64,000 nt of DNA from Gammaproteobacteria bacterium (GCA_015488755.1 WFNB01000104.1:124001-188000), one strand, 5' to 3'. Shown: positions 28,159 to 38,892, counted from the first letter of the stretch. Notes: generated from the letters alone by a model not told the origin. Numbers and translations: made by a program.

Positions 28159-29481
28159 TTATTGAACAGCCGATTTCACACATACGGTAAATTTTAAATG
28201 ATAAAGCTGGTTATCTGCTCTCTCCCAGCCCGTTGTTTTAAAACCAATATTACCAAACTGCCCCTTACTGTTTTCTGGTGGGTCAGGTTTATCAATAGCA
28301 TCTTGAAGGTACAGCTGTGATTGAATGGGGAAATTTTCAGGCACATCAAGCATGACATGAAAGCGTCCCATACGACTTAACAAAGAGAATTCAGTGCCCA
28401 GTGTTTGGTTGAATTGCTTTTGGGCCTCCGAAGCGACACCATTTATTGTGATTTTTGGGTAGTTTTGACTGGCTTGCACAACAAGAGCATCATCTTGTAC
28501 AACAGGATTCCAGTCCATTGTGGTTAGGGTTTCTAAGTGGCTGAAAAATAATCCTACACTAAACGGTATGTCAACCATGGTGTCCATTACAAAGCCACTG
28601 GGCATCATAACATAGTCAATAAAAAGAGAAGGACTTTTTAATTTCCATAGAACTTTTATTTTATTTTCAGTGCGACGAATGATCCGTAAAGGGCCTTTTT
28701 TAAGCGCCACTAAAGAAGAGTAATAATCATTTTGATCACGTTCAAAGGCAAAGCCTAAGAAATTTCCCTTGTGACGAATTTTCATCGTGTCACTCAAATC
28801 GTTATCCCATTGTGATGAATGAGGCACACGCCAATGAAATTTATCAACTAAAAAAGGGAATGATTTTGAAAAGCCCAGTTTATAGTCAGCTCCAATAATA
28901 GTGTCATGCTCTACATCATAGTCAAGTAATGCCGGGAGTTCCGCTTTTGATATAGGATTGTTTAAACGAATATAAAGCCATTTTGACATCGCCTCATTAT
29001 TTAATAACTCCAGTTCAATAACACGAGATTCTTGCAACCAAGGTGAACCTTGTTCAATACGTTGTGCCAAATCTTTTTCTCTAAAAAGCAATTCATCTTG
29101 CTTATTGAACAGGTGCTTTGTATTCTGTATATCATGAGGCAAAGGTAAAATAAAGCGTCCTTTCTCATCCCGCTGATCAATTTGAAATCTTATTTTAGAT
29201 GGGCTGGAGGAAAGATGAGAGTCAGCCAATGCTTTCCTATAGGAAAACAATGATAAGCTCTCGATATCATGCCCTAGTAGCATGGGAAGTTGTTTACCTA
29301 AGAGCACCACAAGATCATTATCCTGAGCGCATAATGAGTGGATTTTAATCGTATGAGTTGCAATAATGGCTGCTTGAATACGTTCAACAGAGAAAAAAGT
29401 TAATAGTAATAGCAATAAAATGCTCACAAAAATGTGCTGTGTTTTTTGGTGATTATTTCTAACTACTTGATTTAATTCCAT
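28159..29481 (-). CDS. Hypothetical exported protein
   Basis: 440 aa with signal-like N-terminus FVSILLLLLLTFFSVERIQAA; no confident family. Confidence 0.75.
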   Translation of the reverse strand: MELNQVVRNNHQKTQHIFVSILLLLLLTFFSVERIQAAIIATHTIKIHSLCAQDNDLVVLLGKQLPMLLGHDIESLSLFSYRKALADSHLSSSPSKIRFQIDQRDEKGRFILPLPHDIQNTKHLFNKQDELLFREKDLAQRIEQGSPWLQESRVIELELLNNEAMSKWLYIRLNNPISKAELPALLDYDVEHDTIIGADYKLGFSKSFPFLVDKFHWRVPHSSQWDNDLSDTMKIRHKGNFLGFAFERDQNDYYSSLVALKKGPLRIIRRTENKIKVLWKLKSPSLFIDYVMMPSGFVMDTMVDIPFSVGLFFSHLETLTTMDWNPVVQDDALVVQASQNYPKITINGVASEAQKQFNQTLGTEFSLLSRMGRFHVMLDVPENFPIQSQLYLQDAIDKPDPPENSKGQFGNIGFKTTGWERADNQLYHLKFTVCVKSAVQ

Positions 29482-29542
29482 AACACCCCACCTCTTTACA
29501 TGTATCCCTAATCAATCCCACAAATTTTAGCAGCCCCTAATT

Positions 29543-30907
29543 ATGAAAAAAAATCACACTAATTTCCAACCTTGGGAAAAATCATTTGACAAGATACTGA
29601 CACCTTTTGAAGAATTTATCCATCAGGAAACGGCTTCTGGGCTTATTTTAATGGTCAGTGCCATTTTAGCCATGTTTTTTGCTAATAGCTTTTTGCTACC
29701 ATATTATGAACATATTTTACATACTGAAATTGCTATTTCAATTGCCGGATTCGGGGAGCTAAAGCATTCGCTACACCATTGGATCAATGATGGTTTAATG
29801 GCTTTTTTCTTCTTTATTGTCGGCTTAGAAATAAAACGTGAGGTTATTGTCGGTGAACTGTCTGATCCTAAAGCGGCAATGATGCCTATTATTGCTGCCA
29901 TTGGTGGTATGTTGGTACCCGCTGTTTTATTTTACTTTATTAATAGTGGTACACAGGCAGCCAATGGTTGGGGGGTTCCTATGGCGACTGATATTGCCTT
30001 TGCAGTGGGCGTATTGGTATTATTAGGTTCCCGCATACCCAAAACAGTACTCACATTTTTAGTCGGTTTAGCCATTGTTGATGATCTAGGTGCCGTAGTC
30101 GTTATTGCTTTATTTTATACCGAACAAATATTTATTAACTGGCTTATTGTTGTTGCCTGCACGTTGCTTATTTTAATTGTCTTTAACCGCATGGGTATCC
30201 GCAAACCACTACCCTATTTTATTGTGGGTCTAATTATGTGGCTAGCCATGTTAGAATCTGGTATTCATGCAACCCTAGCAGGTGTGTTAGTTGCTCTAAC
30301 CATTCCAGTAAAACCCAAGTTTAACCATACTTTGTTTGTGGATAATATGAGCGATATTTTAGACCACTTAAAAGCCACACAAAAGAAAAATACTGACGAT
30401 AAAAACACCTGCATTATTCATGATAGTAAGTCACGAGCATTATTACAGACCTTAGAAAATGGCATTCATTCTGTTGAGTCTCCCCTACAGCGTCTGGAAC
30501 ACAGTATGCACACCCCAGTTGCCTTTATCATTATCCCACTTTTTGCTTTGGCTAATGCGGGCATTCCTGTGGAACTCGGTAGTTTGGGACAAACACTTTC
30601 ACACCCTGTTGCAATGGGTGTCATGGCTGGCTTGATATTAGGTAAATTGGCCGGTGTTGCCGGTATCACTTGGCTGGCAATAAAATTAGGTATTGGGAAA
30701 TTACCTGAAGGCATGACAGGCCATCACTTAATTGGTGTTGGCTTATTGGCAGGTATTGGTTTTACTATGTCTATTTTTATTGCTGAATTAGGCTTTGCTA
30801 ATAATGCAGAACATCTATTGATGGCAAAAACAGGGGTATTATTCGCCTCTATTGTTGCAGGAACAGGTGGTTATTTTTGGTTACGACTAACATCTAAAAC
30901 AGTATAA
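29543..30907 (+). CDS. nhaA: Na+/H+ antiporter NhaA
   Basis: GLMAFFFFIVGLEIKREVIVGELSDPKAAMMPIIAAIGGMLVPA; MATDIAFAVGVLVLLGSRIP. Confidence 0.97.
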   Translation: MKKNHTNFQPWEKSFDKILTPFEEFIHQETASGLILMVSAILAMFFANSFLLPYYEHILHTEIAISIAGFGELKHSLHHWINDGLMAFFFFIVGLEIKREVIVGELSDPKAAMMPIIAAIGGMLVPAVLFYFINSGTQAANGWGVPMATDIAFAVGVLVLLGSRIPKTVLTFLVGLAIVDDLGAVVVIALFYTEQIFINWLIVVACTLLILIVFNRMGIRKPLPYFIVGLIMWLAMLESGIHATLAGVLVALTIPVKPKFNHTLFVDNMSDILDHLKATQKKNTDDKNTCIIHDSKSRALLQTLENGIHSVESPLQRLEHSMHTPVAFIIIPLFALANAGIPVELGSLGQTLSHPVAMGVMAGLILGKLAGVAGITWLAIKLGIGKLPEGMTGHHLIGVGLLAGIGFTMSIFIAELGFANNAEHLLMAKTGVLFASIVAGTGGYFWLRLTSKTV

Positions 30908-30930
30908 ATCACTAAGCCATTACATAAAAA

Positions 30931-30966
30931 AACAGGATACCTTATGCTAATAAGGTATCCTGTTTC
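30931..30966. terminator. Bidirectional terminator
   Basis: AACAGGATACCTTA TGCTAA TAAGGTATCCTGTT between convergent nhaA and TonB receptor. Confidence 0.85.
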
Positions 30967-31004
30967 CACTCAAAGAGTTTCTTTACCAGAGTACGATCGC
31001 ACGT

Positions 31005-33275
31005 TTAAAACGCATAGTTTAGTCCCGCATACACTGAGCGCCCCATACCGGGAACAGAAAGTCCCCATGGCACACTGGCTGGTTTGCCATCAGTCATTGT
31101 TTGCCCTTCACCAAAGTATGCACCGCCTAAAGGATGATTGTAGAATCTATCAAAGACATTCTCGATGCCCACATCAATACGCAATTTTTTCCATGTATAA
31201 CTGCTACGTAAGTTAAATAGACCGTAGCCACTGGTTGCTAGCTCATTTCTGGTTTTTGAAACCTTATCTTTTTTGCTCACCAATTCAATTTCAGCGGTAT
31301 TTGTCCACTGTCCCCAATTTTGTATCACCGCCAGCTTGGCATTTAAGGGCATCATATTATACAAGTTATCATGGGTATCCTGATTCTTACCCCGAACATA
31401 GCTTAACATGCCCGTCGCGGTAAAATTACCATAGACAGAGTGTTCTGCTAGAGGAAAAAAACCTGAAACATCCACACCATAGAGTTTGGCTGACTCATTG
31501 ACAAATTGCAGATACACAAAGCGTTCTGTAGCAGTTTGATTCGCCGCAGTACAGGCACTATAAGATGCATTGGCACTACAACGGGCTGCATCAATATAAT
31601 CACTGATATAGGTATAGTAAGGTGTTATTTTTAGCCCCCATTGACTCTGTGTAACATCATGAATATCAATGGTGGCACTAATGGTATGAGAAGTTTCGGG
31701 CTCTAAATTAAGGTTACCTACATAACCATTACCATCACCGGCCATATTCACCATACGCATTACCATACCACCGGTAGACCATGCATAGCGCTCATAAAGA
31801 TTAGGGGATCGTGTTTTTTGAGCATAGCCAAACTCAAAGGTTTTACTTTCATCCCAATTTAAACGTGCTAAGGCCGTTAAATCAATATTGTGATCGGTTT
31901 TACTGCGATCAGCAACATTAAAGGCGGCAGCTTCTGAGGCATATTGAGCATTGTAGCCTTGAACCTCATCGGCATTCATATTCACCGTTTCACCTCGAAT
32001 ACCTAACACGGTTTGCCATTGCGGATTCCATTCAGCTTCCCATTCTGCAAATAAAGCCGTTCTATCACGTTCACCATCATTAATATTAACAAAAGTATTT
32101 GGCCACATTGCTCGTCCCGAAGGCTCCCACCAGTCATTTAAGGTATAGTTTTGCAGTTCTGCTCCCACTCGGAGTAAGTCCCGTGATGATAAAAAAACAT
32201 CAGCCTTAATCGTCGCTCCTGTATTGTTGCCTTTGGTATTCATAGGCATACCGGCAGCACAGCCCATCATTCCACCACTGGGTACACAGGGCATTCCCAT
32301 TATATACCAATATTGTTTGTCATCACCAAATTGCATTGTATGACGAGTATTTTCTTTATAGAGTCGAGCATCCAAATTACCCCAATCATACTCACCATTA
32401 TAGCTGAGGTTATATTGCTCACTATCATTACCCGTCATATCCATACGTTGATTAACCCAATTTTGATAGGGTATATCCTGCTCACCATATTTGAATTCAA
32501 AGGTATGATTATCCTGTTTTAAAGCCATAGAAATGGATTGATTGGTGGATTTATAGCTGCTTGAGCCCACTTCATCCCGATCTACGTGATCGGCTCCTGC
32601 CGTTGTCATACCAACTGCTTTAAAATTATCACCCGCCGTATAATTATCTGATTTGGATGTTGTACCTTGATAGTTAAGACTGAATATTTCACCTGCAACT
32701 GTGGCAGAAATATTAGCTCCATGTGCATTGCCATTACTGCGAAAAAAAGTTCCTATTTCACCTTTGGTCAGTAAGCCTACACCTTCTTGGGAAAATTCAG
32801 GTGCCTTAGAATTCACTAAAATTGTACCTCCGATACTATCTCCACCCACACTTACCGGTGAAATACCCGCAAAGATTTTGGCACTGCCTACATTGTTGGG
32901 GTCAATATAAGAAAGCGCTGGGTTCATATGATTTGCACATGCTGAAATCAAATCCATACCATCCACTTTAATGCGTAAGCGATCATCCGCCAAACCACGC
33001 ATAACAGGCAAACCAGATACACCACCCGATTGTTGTATGGACACACCTGGAATATTTTTTAATAGTGAACTGGTATCACTGGTAGAGGGTGACATAGACT
33101 TTAAATCCTCTACACTCAGAATGGGAGTACTTAATGTCTGCTCAATAGGACTTGCAGAAACACTGATATCTGAGAGCGATGTCTCCTCAGCAAACGCAGT
33201 GCTATGACACATAGTAGCAATAACGATAGTGAGGGCGGCAGATGCTTGATCCGCCTTTGGAAATGGAACGTGCAT
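31005..33275 (-). CDS. TonB-dependent copper receptor (OprC/NosA type)
   Basis: Plug: LKNIPGVSIQQSGGVSGLPVMRGLADDRLRIKVDGMDLISACANHMNPALSYIDP; Met/Cys-rich MPCVPSGGMMGCAAGMPM. Confidence 0.92.
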   Translation of the reverse strand: MHVPFPKADQASAALTIVIATMCHSTAFAEETSLSDISVSASPIEQTLSTPILSVEDLKSMSPSTSDTSSLLKNIPGVSIQQSGGVSGLPVMRGLADDRLRIKVDGMDLISACANHMNPALSYIDPNNVGSAKIFAGISPVSVGGDSIGGTILVNSKAPEFSQEGVGLLTKGEIGTFFRSNGNAHGANISATVAGEIFSLNYQGTTSKSDNYTAGDNFKAVGMTTAGADHVDRDEVGSSSYKSTNQSISMALKQDNHTFEFKYGEQDIPYQNWVNQRMDMTGNDSEQYNLSYNGEYDWGNLDARLYKENTRHTMQFGDDKQYWYIMGMPCVPSGGMMGCAAGMPMNTKGNNTGATIKADVFLSSRDLLRVGAELQNYTLNDWWEPSGRAMWPNTFVNINDGERDRTALFAEWEAEWNPQWQTVLGIRGETVNMNADEVQGYNAQYASEAAAFNVADRSKTDHNIDLTALARLNWDESKTFEFGYAQKTRSPNLYERYAWSTGGMVMRMVNMAGDGNGYVGNLNLEPETSHTISATIDIHDVTQSQWGLKITPYYTYISDYIDAARCSANASYSACTAANQTATERFVYLQFVNESAKLYGVDVSGFFPLAEHSVYGNFTATGMLSYVRGKNQDTHDNLYNMMPLNAKLAVIQNWGQWTNTAEIELVSKKDKVSKTRNELATSGYGLFNLRSSYTWKKLRIDVGIENVFDRFYNHPLGGAYFGEGQTMTDGKPASVPWGLSVPGMGRSVYAGLNYAF

Positions 33276-33434
33276 TATAAAAATTCCTTTGCTTTAGGGA
33301 TTACTTCAAGGGTAAACCCTAGCTACAGCAAAATTTAAGCCATAGGAATTTTTTTCTTTGTTAATTAATTAGTTAATTTATTTTTTACCAAAATCAAACC
33401 ATATATTCTGGTACTATGCACTCTCTATTTGGGG

Positions 33435-33494
33435 GATATAACACAGCAATTGAGTGATATAACACAGATTTAAAATTGCATTGAGTCACATCAA
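33435..33494. promoter_or_regulatory. Candidate FNR/DNR-type operator cluster
   Basis: GATATAACACAG twice (33435, 33456) and TTGAGTGATATAAC / TTGAGTCACATCAA (33481-33494), close to TTGATNNNNATCAA. Confidence 0.4.
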
Positions 33495-33505
33495 TAAAAA
33501 GTAGG

Positions 33506-33541
33506 CAAAAAAAAGGGCTAAGACCTGCTTACCCCTTTTTA
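33506..33541. terminator. Probable bidirectional terminator
   Basis: AAAAAAAGGGCTAAGACCTGCTTACCCCTTTTT. Confidence 0.6.
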
Positions 33542-33588
33542 TTCTAAAAAATTTGTAACTTAGAAGCATATTATATGCCTCGAACAGA

Positions 33589-33704
33589 GTATCCAGCGTG
33601 CAAGTCGGTGTTTCAGGGGGTTATGAAAACATGGATGTTTTCATTAAAGCGTTACATGGATGTACTTGAGCGTCCCCTGAAATGCAGACTTGTAGGCTGG
33701 ATAC
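33589..33704. repeat. 116-bp palindromic (REP/MITE-like) element
   Basis: GTATCCAGCGTGCAAGTCGGTGTTTCAGGGG ... CCCCTGAAATGCAGACTTGTAGGCTGGATAC. Confidence 0.85.
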
Positions 33705-33751
33705 GGTCAGTATTACTGAACAGTTACAAAAATTTTTTAAATTAAACCGAC

Positions 33752-34072
33752 TTAGCCTTTTGCAACAGCCTCTTCGCAAACAGTTTTTAATTGACCATTT
33801 TGAAACATTTCTATAATAATATCACCACCACCTGTTAATTCATGGTTAATGTATATTTGTGGAAAAGTCGGCCAATCCGCATAGCGTGGTAGGTTTTCAA
33901 AAATTTCTGGGTCAGTCAAGACATTGACATAAGAAAATTCAACACCTGTGTTTATTAACGCTTCTGCTGCACGAGCAGAAAAACCACACGAAGGCATTTG
34001 GGGTGTACCCTTCATAAAAATAACAATAGGATTACTTTTTACTGCTTCATCAATACGTTGCATAACGTCCAT
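33752..34072 (-). CDS. grxD: Monothiol glutaredoxin Grx4 family
   Basis: NPIVIFMKGTPQMPSCGFSARAAEAL (CGFS); WPTFPQIYINHELTGGGDIIIEM. Confidence 0.96.
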   Translation of the reverse strand: MDVMQRIDEAVKSNPIVIFMKGTPQMPSCGFSARAAEALINTGVEFSYVNVLTDPEIFENLPRYADWPTFPQIYINHELTGGGDIIIEMFQNGQLKTVCEEAVAKG

Positions 34073-34205
34073 AACATTGACCCTTAAGTGAGATAAATTA
34101 AAGTTATAATAGATAATTTATATAGTTGACTGATTTAATAAGTTAAGTCTAATATAGGGGTAGGAAATAATAATTTCAAGCTTAAGCTCTTCACAAGGAT
34201 AAAAA

Positions 34206-36599
34206 ATGTCCCGCCCTATCTCAATTCGTATCAGTATTCTCAGCAGTTTCTTTATTGTTATAGGGATCATTGCTGCTTCTCTACTAGGGCTACAATACTA
34301 TTTTAGCCAAGAACTTGCTATGTCAGCCGCTCATAAAAGTTTTACTCAAACAGCACACACTATTACTCAATACCTAGAATCAAGAGATGCTTTTTCTAAA
34401 AACATACTCAACCTTGCTGAACAATACCCTGATTTACTACTCACACCAAGTAGTCATAAAAACCCTAAAACTATTAAGCGTTTTGCTCATATCATACAAA
34501 AAACACCGACTATTTATGCCATGTATATAGGCCATAAAAATGGTGATCTCTTTGAAGTAATTAATATGCAACTTTCTACTAAACTTTATAAGCATTTTAA
34601 AGCACCTGCCAATACTCGTTGGACAAGCATTAGGATCTTTCAAGATAACGTAAATAAGGGTGGAAAAAGTACCCGCCTATTTGATTTTTATAATAAAGAT
34701 TTTACCTTGATCCACTCCCGCTCCGATCAGCTCGTTTATCAAGCTAACAAACGCCCTTGGTTCACTCAAGCATTGCATAGTAAGCAAGCGGTGAGAACTG
34801 AGCCTTATCTATTTACTAACTTACAACAAAAAGGGATTACCTTCGCTAAAAAACTTTATAATTCTGATGCCGTAATAGCAATTGATATTACTTTGGCTCA
34901 ATTAAACAAGGTATTAAGACTACAAAAAATTGATCCCAGCAATGAGTTATTTTTGCTCGATAAAAAAGGGCAAATTATCAGCTCATCACAAGATAACCTC
35001 ACTCAGACTTCAGCCAAGCAAAATTTACAAAATTTTCTAATACGGATCATAGAAACAAACAAAACAGGCCAAGTATTACATTATCAGACAACAGACAGCA
35101 TAAGCAAAAAAACGACTAATAAATTGATTATGCTGAATACTTTTTCCACAGAATTTAGCTCTGATACGAATATAGCCATGAGTATTGATGCTCAAGTAAT
35201 ACTCAAACCTTATATGGATAAAATACTCTATTCAATGATAATTGCATTTATTTGCTTAATCCTCGCCATTCCTTTGACTTTATATATGACGTCTCATATT
35301 GTAAAACCCATTAAATTATTAATGCAGCAAAACCATAAAATTAAGGCTCGGGATTTTTCCAAAGTAAAGTTTATCAATTCTAATATTATTGAACTCAATG
35401 ATCTCTCTAACTCTCTTGTCTCTATGTCAAAAAGTATTCAGGAATATCAACAAGCTCAGCAACACTTGATGTATTCTTTTATTCATTTAATTGCTCAAAC
35501 CATTGATGAAAAGTCAGCATATACCGGTGGACACTGCCAGCGTGTTCCTAAAATTGCAATGATGTTGGCTAATGAAGTCAGCAACATCAAAGAAGGTTTG
35601 TTCAGCCAGTTTACATTAGCAACAGAAGATGAATGGCGTGAGTTTGAAATGGGCGCATTATTACATGACTGTGGCAAAGTAACGACACCCGAATACGTTG
35701 TTGATAAAGCCACAAAATTAGAAACCATATACAATCGTATTCATGAAATTCGTACCCGTTTTGAAGTGCTCTGGAGAGATATTGAGATCCGCTATTATCA
35801 AAAATTAATCAATAATAAAAACCATGACTCTATAGAGAGATGGCGCAAAAAAGCACAGCAACAATTACATGATGATTATGCTTTTATTTGTGCAACAAAT
35901 ATTGGCGGTGAATTTATGAGTGATGAGAAAAAATTACGTCTACAAAACATCGCTAAGCAAACATGGCAACGCCATTTTGATGATCGAATTGGCCTATCAG
36001 AAATAGAAAAATTACGCTATAAAAACACTTCGCCCCAAACTCTGCCCGTCACTGAGCAATTACTTGATGATAAAGAGGAACATTTGGTTGAGCGACTAAA
36101 TTTTGATCAACAAAGCTACCAAGAATTAGGTTTTAAAGTCGAGGTACCTGAGCATTTATATAATTATGGTGAACTCTACAATCTAAGTATTGAGAGGGGA
36201 ACGCTTAGCAAAGAAGAGCGATTTAAAATCAATGAACATGTGATTATGACCATTAAAATGCTTGAGCTTTTGCCATTCCCTGAGAATATGCAAAAAATCC
36301 CCGAATACGCGGGTACTCACCATGAAACCATGAACCATACCGGCTATCCTAGAAAATTGGGGCGAGAGCAATTATCCATTCCCGCCCGAATTATGGCCAT
36401 TGCTGATATTTTTGAAGCCTTAACTGCCTCCGACCGCCCCTATAAAAAAGGCAAAACACTCTCAGAAGCCATCCGAATCATGGGTTTTATGAAACAGGAA
36501 CAGCATATTGATGGTGATCTTTTTGATATTTTTGTGCAATCAGGTGTTTATAAAGACTATGCAAAGAAGTATCTTAAGCCTGAGCAAATTGATAGTTAA
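34206..36599 (+). CDS. Sensor HD-GYP-type phosphohydrolase with periplasmic sensor region and HAMP
   Basis: MGALLHDCGKVTTPEYVVDKATKL; HHETMNHTGYPRKL; IPARIMAIADIFEALTASDRPYKKGKT. Confidence 0.9.
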   Translation: MSRPISIRISILSSFFIVIGIIAASLLGLQYYFSQELAMSAAHKSFTQTAHTITQYLESRDAFSKNILNLAEQYPDLLLTPSSHKNPKTIKRFAHIIQKTPTIYAMYIGHKNGDLFEVINMQLSTKLYKHFKAPANTRWTSIRIFQDNVNKGGKSTRLFDFYNKDFTLIHSRSDQLVYQANKRPWFTQALHSKQAVRTEPYLFTNLQQKGITFAKKLYNSDAVIAIDITLAQLNKVLRLQKIDPSNELFLLDKKGQIISSSQDNLTQTSAKQNLQNFLIRIIETNKTGQVLHYQTTDSISKKTTNKLIMLNTFSTEFSSDTNIAMSIDAQVILKPYMDKILYSMIIAFICLILAIPLTLYMTSHIVKPIKLLMQQNHKIKARDFSKVKFINSNIIELNDLSNSLVSMSKSIQEYQQAQQHLMYSFIHLIAQTIDEKSAYTGGHCQRVPKIAMMLANEVSNIKEGLFSQFTLATEDEWREFEMGALLHDCGKVTTPEYVVDKATKLETIYNRIHEIRTRFEVLWRDIEIRYYQKLINNKNHDSIERWRKKAQQQLHDDYAFICATNIGGEFMSDEKKLRLQNIAKQTWQRHFDDRIGLSEIEKLRYKNTSPQTLPVTEQLLDDKEEHLVERLNFDQQSYQELGFKVEVPEHLYNYGELYNLSIERGTLSKEERFKINEHVIMTIKMLELLPFPENMQKIPEYAGTHHETMNHTGYPRKLGREQLSIPARIMAIADIFEALTASDRPYKKGKTLSEAIRIMGFMKQEQHIDGDLFDIFVQSGVYKDYAKKYLKPEQIDS

Positions 36600-36618
36600 C
36601 CTTAAAAAACAGCTGAAA

Positions 36619-38433
36619 TCATGTATCAATATGTGTCTGTAACCACATTTCTAGCAGAGCCATATGCCAAAGCTTGCTACCTTTAAGACGAGTCATATTT
36701 TCTTCTGATTCTGGGTTTTTCAGCAAACGCTGAATATAAGCAGCTTCAAACACGCCTCGTTCACGACAACGCTTAGAGTTGAGAACATCAGTCATCATAT
36801 CTAAAAACTCACCCCGCACATATTTTAATGCCGGCATGGGGAAATATCCCTTGGGGCGATCAATCACTGCATCGGGAATTTTGCCTCGAGCAATACTTTT
36901 AAGCACATGTTTTGCGCCATGTTGACCAATTTTATACTGCGCTGGCATTTGTGCAGCCAATTCGACCAGTTGATGGTCTAAAAAAGGCACTCGTGCTTCA
37001 AGCCCCCATGCCATCGTCATATTGTCCACTCGTTTTACTGGATCATCCACAATTAAAGTGGTGGTATCCATACGCAAAACCCGATCAAGAAAATCATCTG
37101 CATAGGGAGCGGTTAATAAATCATTGACTAACTCACTGGTATGATCCTGACCATGATATGGTGATGTAACGCTTTGTAGAAATTCATCATGATGACGATC
37201 AAAATAATAGGGTGCAAAACAACTCACTGCACAATTTTTCTTACGTCGGTCTCGGTTACGAGCTGCTTCAACCATTTGTGGATACCAGAAATAACCCGCA
37301 AAGACTTCATCAGCCCCCTGACCACTTTGCACCACTTTCACTTCTTGTGAGACTTTTTCTGATAATAAATAAAATGCCACTGCGTCTTGCCCAACCATAG
37401 GCTCTGCCATGTGTTCTATGGCTTCTGGCAGGCGCTCTAAGACAGCCTGATTAGGGATCATATATTTATGATGCACTGTTTGATAGCGTTCAACTACTTG
37501 ATCGCTATAGTCAAATTCACTGCCCTGCTCATTACCAATATCATTAAAGCCTATAGAGAAAGTACGAATGTCTTCCACCCCAGCCTCTGCTAATAGAGCG
37601 ACCAATAAGCTCGAATCCAAACCACCCGAAAGTAGCACACCAACCGGAACATCGGCAATGGCTAAGCGTTTTTTGACCGCACCTAATAAACTCTGGTGAA
37701 TGGCATCTGTCCAGTTGGCCTCAGTCCAACTTTCTTTATCAGGGTCACGAATTGCTTTAAGGTGCCAATAGCGATGATATTGCATCCCCCCAGTGGCATC
37801 AATGGTAAGTGTTGTCCCTGGTGCCAGTTTTTTTACCCCCTCAAGAATGGTATCTGGTGCGGGGATCACGGCATGCAAGGTCAGTTGATGATGCAAACCA
37901 ATGGGGTTAATTTCTTTATTAATATGCCCTGCTGCTAATAAGGCTTGCATATTGGAGGCAAAGACAAAACGATTGTTATCAAGACTATAATATAAGGGTT
38001 TAATACCTAGGCGATCACGGGCAACAAATAGGCTATAGTCACGCAAATCGACAATGGCAAACGCAAACATGCCGTGCAAATGCTCAACACATTGCTCACC
38101 CCAATGGGCATATGCTTTAAGAATAACTTCACTATCCCCTTCAGAAAAAAAACGATAGCCTTTGTGACTCAGCTCTTTTCTCAATTCAGGGTAGTTATAA
38201 ATGGTACCATTAAATACCAAAGCCAGTTGCAGTTCATTATCGACCATAGGCTGATTGGATTGTTCAGATAGATCGATAATAGAAAGACGCCTATGCCCAA
38301 GGGCAATAGGCCCTTCATGGAACAACCCTTTATTATCAGGGCCACGACGTTCCAATTTTTTTAACATATTATCAATTACATTCAGATTGGGCTTACTGCC
38401 ATCAAAATGATAATCACCACAAATACCACACAT
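36619..38433 (-). CDS. Class II amidotransferase/asparagine synthase, N-acetylglutaminylglutamine amidotransferase-like
   Basis: MCGICGDYHFDG...RRGPDNKGLFHEGPIALGHRRLSIIDLS; LLSGGLDSSLLVALLAEAGVEDIRTFSIGF. Confidence 0.88.
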   Translation of the reverse strand: MCGICGDYHFDGSKPNLNVIDNMLKKLERRGPDNKGLFHEGPIALGHRRLSIIDLSEQSNQPMVDNELQLALVFNGTIYNYPELRKELSHKGYRFFSEGDSEVILKAYAHWGEQCVEHLHGMFAFAIVDLRDYSLFVARDRLGIKPLYYSLDNNRFVFASNMQALLAAGHINKEINPIGLHHQLTLHAVIPAPDTILEGVKKLAPGTTLTIDATGGMQYHRYWHLKAIRDPDKESWTEANWTDAIHQSLLGAVKKRLAIADVPVGVLLSGGLDSSLLVALLAEAGVEDIRTFSIGFNDIGNEQGSEFDYSDQVVERYQTVHHKYMIPNQAVLERLPEAIEHMAEPMVGQDAVAFYLLSEKVSQEVKVVQSGQGADEVFAGYFWYPQMVEAARNRDRRKKNCAVSCFAPYYFDRHHDEFLQSVTSPYHGQDHTSELVNDLLTAPYADDFLDRVLRMDTTTLIVDDPVKRVDNMTMAWGLEARVPFLDHQLVELAAQMPAQYKIGQHGAKHVLKSIARGKIPDAVIDRPKGYFPMPALKYVRGEFLDMMTDVLNSKRCRERGVFEAAYIQRLLKNPESEENMTRLKGSKLWHMALLEMWLQTHIDT

Positions 38434-38439
38434 AAAGAC

Positions 38440-38892
38440 CTACTTCTGTTGTGAACGAACTTTAATAACAACCAATTTAGAAACCACTCGAGTTACGCCA
38501 CGAGTGCTTTTGGCAATAGCAATGGCATGGATTGCACTATCATCCGAATTAACATTACCTGTTAATGTCACCACACCAGCATTCACTTCAATACCCACAT
38601 CCTCAGGATTAACCATCTTACTTTGCTGATATTTTTGGCTGATCTGCACACTGATTTTAGCATCTAATTCCGATGCACTTTGAGTCAAAGGAGCAAATGC
38701 TGCTTTATCAATATAATCTTCACGTTCTTTAGCCATCACCTTTTTCACTTGCTGCTGTTGTTTGGCTTGAACTTCTTCATTACTATCCACACCGGGTATC
38801 CAATCTGTCGTGTCTCTTACGGTTGAACAAGCAGATATAACTAAGACCGCGATTGCAATAGAACCATTGCGCATAAATACTGTATTTTTCAT
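38440..38892 (-). CDS. BON domain-containing (lipo)protein
   Basis: VLVISACSTVRDTTDW; DVGIEVNAGVVTLTGNVNSDDSAIHAIAIAKSTRGVTRVVSKL. Confidence 0.9.
   Translation of the reverse strand: MKNTVFMRNGSIAIAVLVISACSTVRDTTDWIPGVDSNEEVQAKQQQQVKKVMAKEREDYIDKAAFAPLTQSASELDAKISVQISQKYQQSKMVNPEDVGIEVNAGVVTLTGNVNSDDSAIHAIAIAKSTRGVTRVVSKLVVIKVRSQQK

Noticed and set aside
37696-37938. Plus-strand ORFs antisense to the amidotransferase gene (also 36912, 37212, 38074)
   Set aside because: Fully inside a strong opposite-strand CDS without their own evidence
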